From Thiotrichales bacterium (GTDB lineage Bacteria; Pseudomonadota; Gammaproteobacteria; HK1): a DNA stretch of 64,000 nucleotides. Both the position numbers and the translations under genes were made by a program. The notes beneath the pieces were generated by a model. The model ran no database searches. It was not told where the DNA came from and saw nothing but the letters and a program-made list of their open reading frames with translations. The stretch lies in assembly GCA_026709935.1 (NCBI GenBank), contig JAPOSC010000054.1, forward strand, positions 1 through 64,000, written 5' to 3'. This document shows positions 33,059-41,436 of the stretch, one piece after another (position 1 is the stretch's first letter; each line of letters opens with the position of its first letter).

Positions 33059-33847
33059 TCAGCCGCTGAAGCGCGCCCGCACCATCCCGAGCGCCCCGTA
33101 GTCGGCCTCCGCCTCGTCGCCCGGCGAGAGCGGCTTGATGCCGGTGCAGGTGCCGGTCGTCACCACGTCTCCGGCCTTCAGGCCCCGGGCGCCGAGCTCG
33201 GGGTGATTGGCGAGCCACATCACCCCCGAGACGGGATCGCCGAACACCAGCATGCCGCTGTGTCCGGAGGCGACCTCCACCCCGTTGATACGCAGGGTGA
33301 CGGAATGGGCGGTGAGGTCGGCGTCGCGCCACGCCCCGCCGGTCGGCCCGCACACGAAATCGATATTGGCGCCGCCGTCCGCGATCGCCAGCATCCCGGC
33401 GCCGGGGAGGCCGCTTTCGAGGCGCGTACCGACGATCTCGAACGCCGGCCCCACCCACGCGACCGCCGCCTCCACCTCCGCCTTCGTCCACGCCTCGGCC
33501 CGCGGCGGGAGATCGGCCGCCAGCCTCACCGCGAACTCCGCCTCGATCACCGGAGAGTGGGCCATGGGGAGCGAAACGGCGGCATCGTTCTTCCGAAACG
33601 CCTCGCGATACAACGGCCCGAAGAAGGGTCCGCTCACTCCGAGCAGATCCATCGCGACCTGAGCCGTCGCCCCGATCTTGTATCCGACGATCTCGTACCC
33701 GGACGCCTCGGTGATCCCCCGCTGCACGGCGTAGGCGCCGGCTTCGTCACGAGGACGATCCCGATCATCGATCCGCACCTGCCGCCCGTCGCGGCGAGCT
33801 TCCCACAGCGCCCGCGCCAACGTGCCGCCATTCGAATTCGTAGTCAT
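33059..33847 (-). CDS. 2-keto-4-pentenoate hydratase / fumarylacetoacetate hydrolase family protein
   Basis: 262 residues similar to HpaH/MhpD-type hydratases: an N-terminal helical part ([12 protein letters not shown]), then [25 protein letters not shown], the metal-binding stretch [14 protein letters not shown] (two acidic residues), VGPAFEIV, and LNPV-like [15 protein letters not shown]. These add water to a 2-hydroxy-dienoate in meta-cleavage pathways; related FAH members act on other 2-oxoacids. It is on the same strand as gloA about 100 bp upstream, possibly co-transcribed. No other ring-cleavage gene is near, so the physiological substrate is open. Confidence 0.85.
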   Translation of the reverse strand: MTTNSNGGTLARALWEARRDGRQVRIDDRDRPRDEAGAYAVQRGITEASGYEIVGYKIGATAQVAMDLLGVSGPFFGPLYREAFRKNDAAVSLPMAHSPVIEAEFAVRLAADLPPRAEAWTKAEVEAAVAWVGPAFEIVGTRLESGLPGAGMLAIADGGANIDFVCGPTGGAWRDADLTAHSVTLRINGVEVASGHSGMLVFGDPVSGVMWLANHPELGARGLKAGDVVTTGTCTGIKPLSPGDEAEADYGALGMVRARFSG

Positions 33848-34054
33848 GAGTATTTTCGAGAACCTCCGATCTCTTCAGCGACGATAGTCGGCTCAGGCAT
33901 GTCTGAAATCCTTGTCCGACGATGCTCGACCCCGATCCGCTGCCAATGCCCCACCGCAACCACCCGAACGGTTACGAATCGTACGAGGCGCCACCAACAC
34001 CGTCAAAGAGGGCAGCGCTACCGGGCCGCGGGAGCGGCTCGTACACTTGCGGAC

Positions 34055-34345
34055 ATGGAACACCGTGACCCGCCACCCGACACCAGCCGCGCCGCCCACG
34101 AGGCGCAGCTCGAGGCGTTGCGACGACTGGGACCCGCCGGGCGACTTCGGGCGGGGCTGCGGTTCAGTGGTTCGATGATCGCGCTGTCGCGCGCGGCGCT
34201 GCGGGCGCGGCACCCGGAACTCGGCGAGCAGGCACTGCGGCTCCTGTGGATCGAACAGAACTACGGCGCCGCACTCGCACGCAAGGTGCGACGTCACCAG
34301 GAAGCGGTGGGATGGACCGGCACGACGATCTCGCCATCGCGCTGA
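34055..34345 (+). CDS. Small helical protein paired with a nucleotidyltransferase
   Basis: 96 residues, mostly helical and charged, with SGSMIALSRAALRARHPELG and LRLLWIEQNYGAALARKVRR. A short family with the pattern ARxxxRxRHP-E...LWxxxYG is commonly encoded directly before minimal nucleotidyltransferases; its role is unknown and a toxin-antitoxin-like pairing is often presumed. It overlaps the next gene by 34 bp, strong evidence for coupling. The ATG at 34055 was chosen; the frame upstream is antisense to the hydratase gene. Confidence 0.6.
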   Translation: MEHRDPPPDTSRAAHEAQLEALRRLGPAGRLRAGLRFSGSMIALSRAALRARHPELGEQALRLLWIEQNYGAALARKVRRHQEAVGWTGTTISPSR

Positions 34346-34911
34346 CGCCGCTGATCGACGTACTGGAGCGACTGGGGGTCGTCTGGTACGTCGGCGGATC
34401 CATTGCCAGCACGATACACGGGCGCTTTCGGGCGACGAACGATATCGATGTGATAGCGGAACTGCGCGAGGAACACGCGAGTCCGCTCCGCACGGCCCTG
34501 GAGGCGGAACACTACATTGACGAGGCGTCGATTCGCGACGCCGTGCGACACGGATCGAGCTTCAACCTGATTCACTTCGGGACAGGATTGAAGATTGATA
34601 TCTTCATTTCTGAAGACTCCGAGTACGAAGCCGAGGTGCGCGCAAGGCGCATGCCGGAATCCATCGACGATACCAAGGGTAGCCGTCACCTCTGGATTGC
34701 ATCGGCCGAGGACACGATACTCGCCAAGCTCCGATGGTATCGACTCGGCGGCGAGACTTCGGGGCGGCAGTGGCGTGACGTGCAGGGCGTGATCGAGTTA
34801 CGCGGAGCGACGCTCGACTTGGCGTACCTGCGCCGATGGGCGCCGACGCTGGGCGTCGACGATCTGCTGGAAGGGGCTCTCGCCGAGACCTGCGAACGGC
34901 AGTGGCGGTAG
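34312..34911 (+). CDS. Minimal nucleotidyltransferase (AbiEii/DUF6036-like)
   Basis: 199 residues. The polymerase-beta-type motif is present: VVWYVGGSIASTIHGRFRAT then NDIDVIAEL, giving hGGS...DxD with two metal-binding Asp. The later SAEDTILAKLRWYRLGGE block (about 142-159) is typical of AbiEii-like toxins and DUF6036 proteins. It may transfer nucleotides to tRNA or protein, alone or under control of the small partner encoded just upstream (34-bp overlap). Which of the two is toxin and which antitoxin cannot be said from sequence. Confidence 0.75.
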   Translation: MDRHDDLAIALTPLIDVLERLGVVWYVGGSIASTIHGRFRATNDIDVIAELREEHASPLRTALEAEHYIDEASIRDAVRHGSSFNLIHFGTGLKIDIFISEDSEYEAEVRARRMPESIDDTKGSRHLWIASAEDTILAKLRWYRLGGETSGRQWRDVQGVIELRGATLDLAYLRRWAPTLGVDDLLEGALAETCERQWR

Positions 34912-35105
34912 ATCCGGAAGGCTGTAATGTCGATTTTCCCAACCGGCGCAAGACGGCACATCGCCCCCTCGAATATGACGGAAGATTGGGCGAACCTGAA
35001 AACCGGGTTCATGCTCTGAGTCGGACAATCCAGACAATCTCCGAGCCAACCGCAATCGAGACCGGCAGCGGGCGTGGCGTGATCCGGCCGTCGGTCACCC
35101 CCTAC

Positions 35106-35531
35106 CTACCGCGTATCGGCCGCCAGAAATGGGTTATTCACTGTTACGCCGGCAAAATTCATGTCTGGTTGCAGATCTTCTGAAAACAGGGTCGGACAGC
35201 CACTGATCCGAGCGGCTTCGACAATCGCCGCGTCCCAATAGGAGATACGCCAGCGTTGGGCGCTGGCCAGCGCGTGCCGCACCAACGGGACCGTTGTTTC
35301 TATCACCCGAAATCGCAGCCATGATTCGATCAGCCTCAAGGCAGTTTCATGAGGGAGACGTTCCGGTTTCGTAGTACGGGTGGCCTGCACATAGAATTCC
35401 TGGAGTACCTGAGCAGAGAGGACGAGATCGTCGTGCTCGAGAATCGCGCGCGCCACCAGACGCTTGGGTGCCTCTTCGGCGACCGTGCTCACGGCATAGA
35501 GCAGCACGTTTGTGTCAACGAATGCCGTCAC
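35106..35531 (-). CDS. vapC: VapC-type PIN-domain toxin
   Basis: 141 residues from the GTG at 35529-35531 (VTAFVDTNVLLYAVS). Acidic residues of the PIN site are visible: D in FVDTNVLLY, E in VLQEFYVQATR, D in SYWDAAIVEAA, and SEDLQPD near the end. An in-frame ATG at 35582 would add 17 residues but increase the overlap with the antitoxin to 68 bp; the GTG gives a 17-bp overlap and starts right before the first conserved strand. Predicted Mg-dependent RNase. The operon order is antitoxin first, as usual. Confidence 0.85.
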   Translation of the reverse strand: MTAFVDTNVLLYAVSTVAEEAPKRLVARAILEHDDLVLSAQVLQEFYVQATRTTKPERLPHETALRLIESWLRFRVIETTVPLVRHALASAQRWRISYWDAAIVEAARISGCPTLFSEDLQPDMNFAGVTVNNPFLAADTR

Positions 35532-35757
35532 GGGAATGAATGTCGTCTCGCGACAACCGATCTCCGGCGCGGAAGCGGTCAATGGCGTTCAGCGTTTCGT
35601 TCTGGAGACGTTTGAGACGCTCGAACTCGGTCTCCTCTCCCGACCAGTCGATCAGGAACTCACGCACCACGGCGGACACCGACGTGTCACGCTCGGCCGC
35701 CTTGATACGGGCGCGACGATGGATCTCGTCGTCAATGGAAACTGTGATGTTTTTCAT
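35515..35757 (-). CDS. vapB: Ribbon-helix-helix-type antitoxin (VapB)
   Basis: 80 residues: KNITVSIDDEIHRRARIKAAERDTSVSAVVREFL is a standard ribbon-helix-helix (one strand, two helices) and the C-terminal GEETEFERLKRLQNETLNAIDRF is the toxin-binding helix. It should bind VapC and repress the operon. The start is the ATG at 35755-35757; the long frame further upstream is antisense to the DUF2161 gene. It overlaps the toxin start by 17 bp. Confidence 0.85.
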   Translation of the reverse strand: MKNITVSIDDEIHRRARIKAAERDTSVSAVVREFLIDWSGEETEFERLKRLQNETLNAIDRFRAGDRLSRDDIHSRDGIR

Positions 35758-35838
35758 ATTCACAGCCTCACATAACACATCCCTCGAATCAATCCCGTTC
35801 ACTTTGCGACTCGGGAGGACCGTGGCAGAGTCCGGGCC

Positions 35839-36531
35839 ATGCGCGAGACCGATCTCTATACCCCGGTGAAGGCGTTCCTCGAAGCGCAGGGCTACACGGT
35901 CAAGAGCGAGGTCGAGGGTTGCGACGCGGTGGCGATCAGGGGCGGGGAGCCGCCGGTGATCGTAGAGCTGAAGACCATGTTCTCCCTGGCGCTCGTGTTC
36001 CAGGGCATCGCCCGGCAAAGCGTCACCGACAACGTCTACCTCGCGGTTCCGCCGTTCTCGGGTCGCACCACCCGCAGGAAGGATGCGCTGGCACTCTGCC
36101 GCCAGCTCGGGCTCGGGCTGCTCACGGTCCGGCTCGGGCCCGTGCCGCTGGTGGAAGCGTTGCTCGATCCGGCGCGATACCGCCCGCGCAAGCGCCGGCG
36201 CGCGCTCGGAAGGCTCCTGCGCGAATTCCAGCACCGGGTGGGCGATCCCAACGACGGAGGCGCCAGCCGGCGAAAGATCGTCACCGCGTACCGTCAGGAC
36301 GCCCTGCGCTGCGCCGCCTGCCTCGACGCGAACGGCCCGACGAAAGCCGCGCTCGTCGCCGCCGCGGCCGGGGTCCCGCGGGCCGGGGACATGATGCGCG
36401 CGGACCACTACGGCTGGTTCGAGCGTCCGGCCGACACGCCACGCGGCGTCTACGACCTGACGCCGAAGGGCCGGACAGCGCTCGAAGAGTATGCGGATGT
36501 CGTGTCGGCACTCGGCATCCCGTGTGCCTGA
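35839..36531 (+). CDS. DUF2161 protein with PD-(D/E)XK nuclease-like fold
   Basis: 230 residues. RETDLYTPVKAFLEAQGYTV opens the family; the nuclease-like core is GCDAVAIRGGEPPVIVELKT (D, then E-x-K) near 28-48, followed by QSVTDNVYLAVP. A winged-helix-like C-terminus (DLTPKGRTALEEYADVV) follows. DUF2161 members are proposed PD-(D/E)XK phosphodiesterases with no established substrate. It stands 81 bp from the divergent vapBC pair. Confidence 0.8.
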   Translation: MRETDLYTPVKAFLEAQGYTVKSEVEGCDAVAIRGGEPPVIVELKTMFSLALVFQGIARQSVTDNVYLAVPPFSGRTTRRKDALALCRQLGLGLLTVRLGPVPLVEALLDPARYRPRKRRRALGRLLREFQHRVGDPNDGGASRRKIVTAYRQDALRCAACLDANGPTKAALVAAAAGVPRAGDMMRADHYGWFERPADTPRGVYDLTPKGRTALEEYADVVSALGIPCA

Positions 36532-36823
36532 TGCCGGGTTTCGTCTCCGGCTCGACTTCCCGGCGGCGACCGTCTTTTCCAGGTGTCAGCGGAGGGCGCG
36601 TTTCGGGAAGGTCTGGAACCGAGCGGGAACTTGTCCTTTCCAGGTTCCTTCGGAGAGCGCACCTCGCGGCGTGTTTCCACATCCGGGCCTCAAGCCGGAG
36701 AATAGTGGGCGGAAGCCGGCGACCGGATGCGCCGGCTCAGCCCGAAAATTTCACCCATTCGCACCCACAGCCGCGAATGGGTGAAATTTTCGGGTCAGCA
36801 TGCCACGGGAGGTATCGAGACCG
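36532..36823. other. Intergenic region (292 bp) rich in repeats
   Basis: The first part holds an imperfect direct repeat with a period of about 63 bp (blocks TTTTCCAGGTGTCAGCGGAG near 36573 and CTTTCCAGGTTCCTTCGGAG near 36636). The last part has a perfect 22-bp inverted repeat. No gene is recognisable. Confidence 0.5.
36741..36794. repeat. Perfect 22-bp inverted repeat with 10-nt loop
   Basis: Arm 36741-36762 (CCCGAAAATTTCACCCATTC then GC) is the exact reverse complement of 36773-36794, with loop ACCCACAGCC. The arms are unusually AT-rich for this window. It lies 30 bp before the SUMF1-fold gene and has no T-run, so it is not a standard terminator for either strand. Confidence 0.85.
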
Positions 36824-37927
36824 ATGAGGACGACCCTGCTTCTCCTGCTGTTCCTCTCCCTGTCCAGCCCCGGGATGCCCTCCGCGATGGCCCAGGACCT
36901 GCCTCCCGACGTGCTGGCCGACAAGCTCGTGCTGGAGGCGAGCGCCGCGCTGGCGGGCGGGGATCCGCAACGGGCACTGCAGGCGCTGCGGGAAGTCGAA
37001 GCCCTGGATATCGAGCCGCCTCCGATGTTCGCCTACGTGAAAGGCAGGGTGCTGGCCGAACACGGCGATGGAGAGGACGCCTGGCGCGAGGGCCGACTGC
37101 TGCTGGCGCGATTCGCGGTCGCAGCCGGGCCGGACGCCGAGTACTACCCCCCGGCTCTGGAAGCAATTCTGACGGCGGAAGACCGGCTGCGGGCCGCCGC
37201 CAGGCTCGCTCGGCTCCGGGGCCGACTGGCGAATATCACGCAGGAGATGAACGCGCAGATGGTCCGCGTCGAGGGCGGGTCGTTCATGATGGGATGCACG
37301 CCGGAGCAGGAGCGCTGCGACACTGACGAGCACCCGGTACGCACGGTGCAGGTCGAACCCTTCGAGATCAGCCGGTTCGAGATGACGCAGGAGCTCTGGG
37401 AAGCGGTCATGGACGAGAATCCCAGCACGTTCGGAGACTGCCCCAAGTGTCCGGTCGAGACCGTAGGCTGGAACGACATCCAGGCGTTTCTGCGCAAGCT
37501 GAATGCGCAGGGGGAGCGCTACCGGCTGCCGAGCGAGGCGGAATGGGAGTACGCGGCGCGGGGAGGCTCACTGAGCAAGGGACACCCGTATGCGGGAAGC
37601 GCCAACCCGGCCGAGGTGGCGTGGTATCACGAGAACAGCGGCAACGGAACGCAGCCGGTGGGACGCAGGCAGGCGAACGAACTGGATCTCTTCGACATGT
37701 CGGGGAATGTCCGCGAGTGGGTCCGGGACTGCTGGCACGGGAGCTACGACGGGGCGCCGGCCGACGGCAGCGCCCGGGAGGACGGCGACTGCCGCCGCCG
37801 TACGATCCGCGGCGGCTCCTGGTCCGGGAAGCCGAACGACATCCGATCGGCCAACCGCCTCTGGTACCCGACAGACTTTCGCAACAACAACCTCGGATTC
37901 CGCATCGCCCGGACTCCTTCCGAGTAG
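36824..37927 (+). CDS. Exported SUMF1/FGE-fold protein lacking FGE active-site cysteines
   Basis: 367 residues. A signal peptide (residues 1-23, ending MAQ) and a helical, TPR-like segment (about 25-130) precede a formylglycine-generating-enzyme-type domain from about 145: VRVEGGSFMMGC, RFEMTQELWEAVM, YRLPSEAEWEYAARGG, LFDMSGNVREWVRD, RGGSWSGKPNDIRSANR, NNLGFRIAR. In active aerobic FGE the block after GGSW holds two copper-binding cysteines; here it reads SGKPNDIRSANRLW with none. So it probably has a binding or other catalytic role rather than making formylglycine. GGGAGG lies about 10 bases before the ATG. A sulfatase gene follows 92 bp downstream. Confidence 0.85.
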   Translation: MRTTLLLLLFLSLSSPGMPSAMAQDLPPDVLADKLVLEASAALAGGDPQRALQALREVEALDIEPPPMFAYVKGRVLAEHGDGEDAWREGRLLLARFAVAAGPDAEYYPPALEAILTAEDRLRAAARLARLRGRLANITQEMNAQMVRVEGGSFMMGCTPEQERCDTDEHPVRTVQVEPFEISRFEMTQELWEAVMDENPSTFGDCPKCPVETVGWNDIQAFLRKLNAQGERYRLPSEAEWEYAARGGSLSKGHPYAGSANPAEVAWYHENSGNGTQPVGRRQANELDLFDMSGNVREWVRDCWHGSYDGAPADGSAREDGDCRRRTIRGGSWSGKPNDIRSANRLWYPTDFRNNNLGFRIARTPSE

Positions 37928-38018
37928 GCTCTCGGCACCGCGTCATGATTGCGTCAGCTCCAGAAGATGAATGTCGGAAGATCCGGGCACGGGGACCGAC
38001 CACGGAGGCACCGACGCG

Positions 38019-39536
38019 ATGAACATCCTGCTGATCACGGCCGACCAGTGGCGGGCGGACTGCCTCTCCGCGGTCGGGCATCCGGTGGTGCGCACGCCGA
38101 ACATCGACGCCCTCGCCTCCGCCGGGGTGCTGTTTCGGCGCCACTACACTCAGGCCGCGCCGTGCGCGCCGGCCCGCGCCTCGCTCTATACCGGGCTCTA
38201 CCAGATGAATCACCGGGTGTGCGGCAACGGCACGCCGCTCGACCGGCGTCACGACAACATCGCCCTCGCCACCCGCCGCGTCGGCCATGCCCCGACGCTG
38301 TTCGGCTACACCGACACCGGCGCCGACCCCCGCGCCCACCACCCCGCCGACCCGGCGCTCCTGACCTGGGAGGGCGTCCTGCCGGGAATGGAGGCGCGCG
38401 CCGAGCTGCGCGACGGGTACGAGGACTGGCGGTCGTGGCTCACGGCCCGGGGCGTCGCGGTCCCGGCGGAGGATCCGCTGGCCCTCTTCGCGCCCGCCAC
38501 CGGATCTGTCGATCCCCCGACCGGCGCCCCCGCGCTCTACCGCGCCGAGGACTCGCCGACCGCATATCTCACCGAGTCCTTCCTGCGCTGGCTGTCCGAG
38601 CGACGCGATCGTCCCTTCTTCGCGCATATCTCCTGGCTCGCGCCGCACCCGCCGTTCATCGCGCCCGCGCCGTACCACGAGCGCTTCGACTCGCACGCCG
38701 GCCCGGACTTCGTGCGCGCGGCGGGCGGGCTGGCGGCAGAACGGGCGCAGCACCCCTGGCTCGACCATCTCTTCGACCATCTCGAAAAGGGCGGATTTCG
38801 GCCGGGGGCGCGGGGTTCGGCGACGGACTGGAGCACCGAGGACACCCACACCATCCGCCGGGCCTACTGGGGGCTGATCGCGGAGATCGACGATCACATC
38901 GGGCACATCGTCGAAGCGCTGCGGGCATCCGGCGTCTGGGACCGCACCCTGATCGTGCTGACCACCGACCACGGCGAGATGATGGGCGACCACCATCTGT
39001 TCGGAAAGGGCGGCTACTTCGACCAGAGCTTCCACATTCCGCTGATCGTGCGCGACCCGAGCCGGCCCGCGACGCACGGAACCACCGTCGGCGCGTTCAC
39101 CGAAGCGGTGGACGTGATGCCGACGATACTCGAGGCGATCGGCGCCCCGGTACCAAACCAGCTCGACGGACGTTCGCTGGTCCCGTTCCTCGACGGCCAC
39201 CCCCCCCGGGCGTGGCGGGAAGCCGTTCACTGGGAGTTCGACTTTCGCGAGGTCGCGACCGGGCGCGCGCAGAAAGCACTCGGACTCCCGGCCGAGCGTT
39301 GCAACCTCGCGGTATACCGCACCGAGCAAGTCAAGTACGTGCACTTCGCCGGCCTGCCGCCGTTGCTCTTCGACCTGGAGCGCGACCCCGACGAACTCGT
39401 CGACCGCGCCGGCGATCCGGCCTGGCGCGACGTCCGGCTCGCCTGTGCGGAGGCCCTGCTCGCGTGGCGCGCCGAACACCTCGACCGCACCCTGACCCAC
39501 ATCGAACTGACCGACCGCGGACCGGTCACCGGCTGA
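38019..39536 (+). CDS. Type I sulfatase / phosphonate monoester hydrolase family enzyme
   Basis: 505 residues. The nucleophile motif CxPxR is present as C49-A-P-A-R53 (followed by ASLYTG), where Cys is converted to formylglycine. Metal ligands are in the opening ILLITADQWRADC and in TTDHGEMMGDHHLFGKG. It hydrolyses a sulfate or phosphonate ester; the cytosolic start and the layout resemble bacterial phosphonate monoester hydrolases and choline-sulfatase relatives. The ATG at 38019 has GGAGG about 10 bases upstream; an earlier ATG at 37971 is weaker. The adjacent SUMF1-fold protein is exported and lacks the FGE cysteines, so activation must come from elsewhere. Confidence 0.87.
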   Translation: MNILLITADQWRADCLSAVGHPVVRTPNIDALASAGVLFRRHYTQAAPCAPARASLYTGLYQMNHRVCGNGTPLDRRHDNIALATRRVGHAPTLFGYTDTGADPRAHHPADPALLTWEGVLPGMEARAELRDGYEDWRSWLTARGVAVPAEDPLALFAPATGSVDPPTGAPALYRAEDSPTAYLTESFLRWLSERRDRPFFAHISWLAPHPPFIAPAPYHERFDSHAGPDFVRAAGGLAAERAQHPWLDHLFDHLEKGGFRPGARGSATDWSTEDTHTIRRAYWGLIAEIDDHIGHIVEALRASGVWDRTLIVLTTDHGEMMGDHHLFGKGGYFDQSFHIPLIVRDPSRPATHGTTVGAFTEAVDVMPTILEAIGAPVPNQLDGRSLVPFLDGHPPRAWREAVHWEFDFREVATGRAQKALGLPAERCNLAVYRTEQVKYVHFAGLPPLLFDLERDPDELVDRAGDPAWRDVRLACAEALLAWRAEHLDRTLTHIELTDRGPVTG

Positions 39537-39737
39537 GCGGACGAGCCACAGCAGCCATTGCCTGACTTCGGGCACCGTGCCACCATCGGGACACACTCGT
39601 CAGCGCGGGCCCCCACGCAAGCACCCATGGGCGGCCGACGCATCGCGGGTGCACGAGGGGCGCGACATGCACGTGAAGTCTCCTTGCTCGACCTTCGACG
39701 CCCTTCAATTCATCACTCCATGCACGGAGGGCGTCTC

Positions 39738-41291
39738 ATGAACACCATCACCCGTCACTCCACCACCCGGCGCAGATTCCTCCAGACCGGCGCCGCCGGC
39801 GCCGCCGCCCTCACCCTGCCCATGCGGTTCGCACACGGGGCGAAGAAGGGCGGCGTCATGCGCATGGGCAAGGCGCACGGCCAGACCGTCGACAGCCTGG
39901 ACCCGGGCACCCACGAGAACGGTTTCACGGTCGCCTTTACCTTCGGATACAACGGTTACCTGACCGAGATCGCCCAGGACGGCTCTCTGGCCGGTCAACT
40001 CGCCGAGCGCTGGGAGGCATCGGCGGATGCCGCCACTTGGATCTTCCAGCTTCGCAAGGGCGCGACCTTCCACGACGGCCGGGACATCACCGCGGAGGAT
40101 GTCGTCGCCTCCTTCAACCATCACCGCCGCGAGGACTCCACCTCCGCCGCCAAGCCGATCGTGGCGCCGATCACCGACATCAAGGCCGACGGCAAGCACA
40201 CCGTGATATTCACCCTCGAAGCCGGCAACGCCGACTTCCCGTTCGTGCCCACCGACTACCACCTGCCGATCATGCCGAGCAAGGACGGCAAACCCGACTG
40301 GCAGTCCGGCATCGGGGCGGGGGCGTACCGGATCAGGAACTTCGACCCCGGCGTGCGGGCCGACCTCGACCGATACGCGGATCACTGGGACTCCGGGCGC
40401 GGGCACTTCGACGCGATCCAGATGATCACCATCGTCGACCCCGCCGCCCGCACCAACGCCGTCATCACCGGCGAGGTCGACGCCATCGATCGCGTCGACC
40501 TCAAGACCGTGCACCTGCTCAAGCGCCGCAAGGGGCTGACCGTGCACTCGGTCGCCGGCAATCAGCACTACACCTTCCCGATGCGCACCAACATCGCGCC
40601 GTTCGATGACAACAACGTGCGCATGGCGCTGAAATACGCCATCAACCGCGAGGAGCTGGTGGAGAAGATTCTTCAGGGCTTCGGCGTCGCCGGCAACGAC
40701 CACCCCATCGGCCCCGGACAGCGCTTCTTCGCGAAGGACCTGGAGCAGCGCACCTACGACCCGGACAAGGCGAAGCACTATCTGAAGCAGGCCGGCCTGG
40801 ACTCGCTCTCGGTGGATCTGAGCGTCGCGGACGCGGCGTTCGCGGGTGCAGTCGATGCGGGCGTGCTGTTCGGAGAAAGCGCGAAGGCGGCAGGCATCGA
40901 GCTGAACATCGTGCGCGAGCCGAACGACGGTTACTGGTCCAACGTGTGGAACAAGAAGCCGTTCTGCGCCTGCTACTGGGGCGGCCGAGTGGTCGAAGAC
41001 CAGATGTTCTCGACCGCATACGCATCCGGGGCCGCCTGGAACGACACCGCGTGGGAGCACGAGAAGTTCAACAAGCTGCTCGTCGAGGCACGGACAGAGC
41101 TCGACGAGGCGAAGCGGCGCGAGATGTACACCGAGATGCAGCAGATCCTGCGCGACGAAGGCGGCGCACTGATCCCGATGTTCGCCTCCTATGTGTTCGC
41201 GGCGTCCGACAAGCTTGCAGTGCCGGCGCAGATGTCTTCGGACGCGGCCCTGGACGGCGAGCGCTGGATGGAACGCTGGTCGTTCGCCTGA
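39738..41291 (+). CDS. Peptide/opine-type ABC transporter substrate-binding protein, Tat-exported
   Basis: 517 residues of the SBP_bac_5 (DppA/OppA) family. It has a twin-arginine signal (TTRRRFLQTGAAGAAALTLP), then LAERWEASADAATWIFQLRKGATFHDG, the family signature region. Members bind peptides, nickel, opines or amino sugars. GGAGG (39726-39730) is well placed before the ATG at 39738. First gene of an operon with two permeases, a fused ATPase and a dehydrogenase; 145 bp separate it from the first permease. Confidence 0.9.
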   Translation: MNTITRHSTTRRRFLQTGAAGAAALTLPMRFAHGAKKGGVMRMGKAHGQTVDSLDPGTHENGFTVAFTFGYNGYLTEIAQDGSLAGQLAERWEASADAATWIFQLRKGATFHDGRDITAEDVVASFNHHRREDSTSAAKPIVAPITDIKADGKHTVIFTLEAGNADFPFVPTDYHLPIMPSKDGKPDWQSGIGAGAYRIRNFDPGVRADLDRYADHWDSGRGHFDAIQMITIVDPAARTNAVITGEVDAIDRVDLKTVHLLKRRKGLTVHSVAGNQHYTFPMRTNIAPFDDNNVRMALKYAINREELVEKILQGFGVAGNDHPIGPGQRFFAKDLEQRTYDPDKAKHYLKQAGLDSLSVDLSVADAAFAGAVDAGVLFGESAKAAGIELNIVREPNDGYWSNVWNKKPFCACYWGGRVVEDQMFSTAYASGAAWNDTAWEHEKFNKLLVEARTELDEAKRREMYTEMQQILRDEGGALIPMFASYVFAASDKLAVPAQMSSDAALDGERWMERWSFA

Positions 41292-41436
41292 GTCACGATC
41301 GGCATCGCTGAAGAGTCCAATGAAAATCGCGTGCACCTGCGCTTGCGGAACGTCATGAAACAGCCGAACTGACGCGAGCGCGACGAAAACCGGTGAGCCG
41401 GGGAGCGCGCGGCCGGCCACCGGGGGAGGAGAGCCG

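Noticed and set aside
36570-36660. Imperfect 63-bp direct repeat as a CRISPR or regulatory array
   Set aside because: Only two degenerate units, no regular spacers and no cas genes anywhere in the window.
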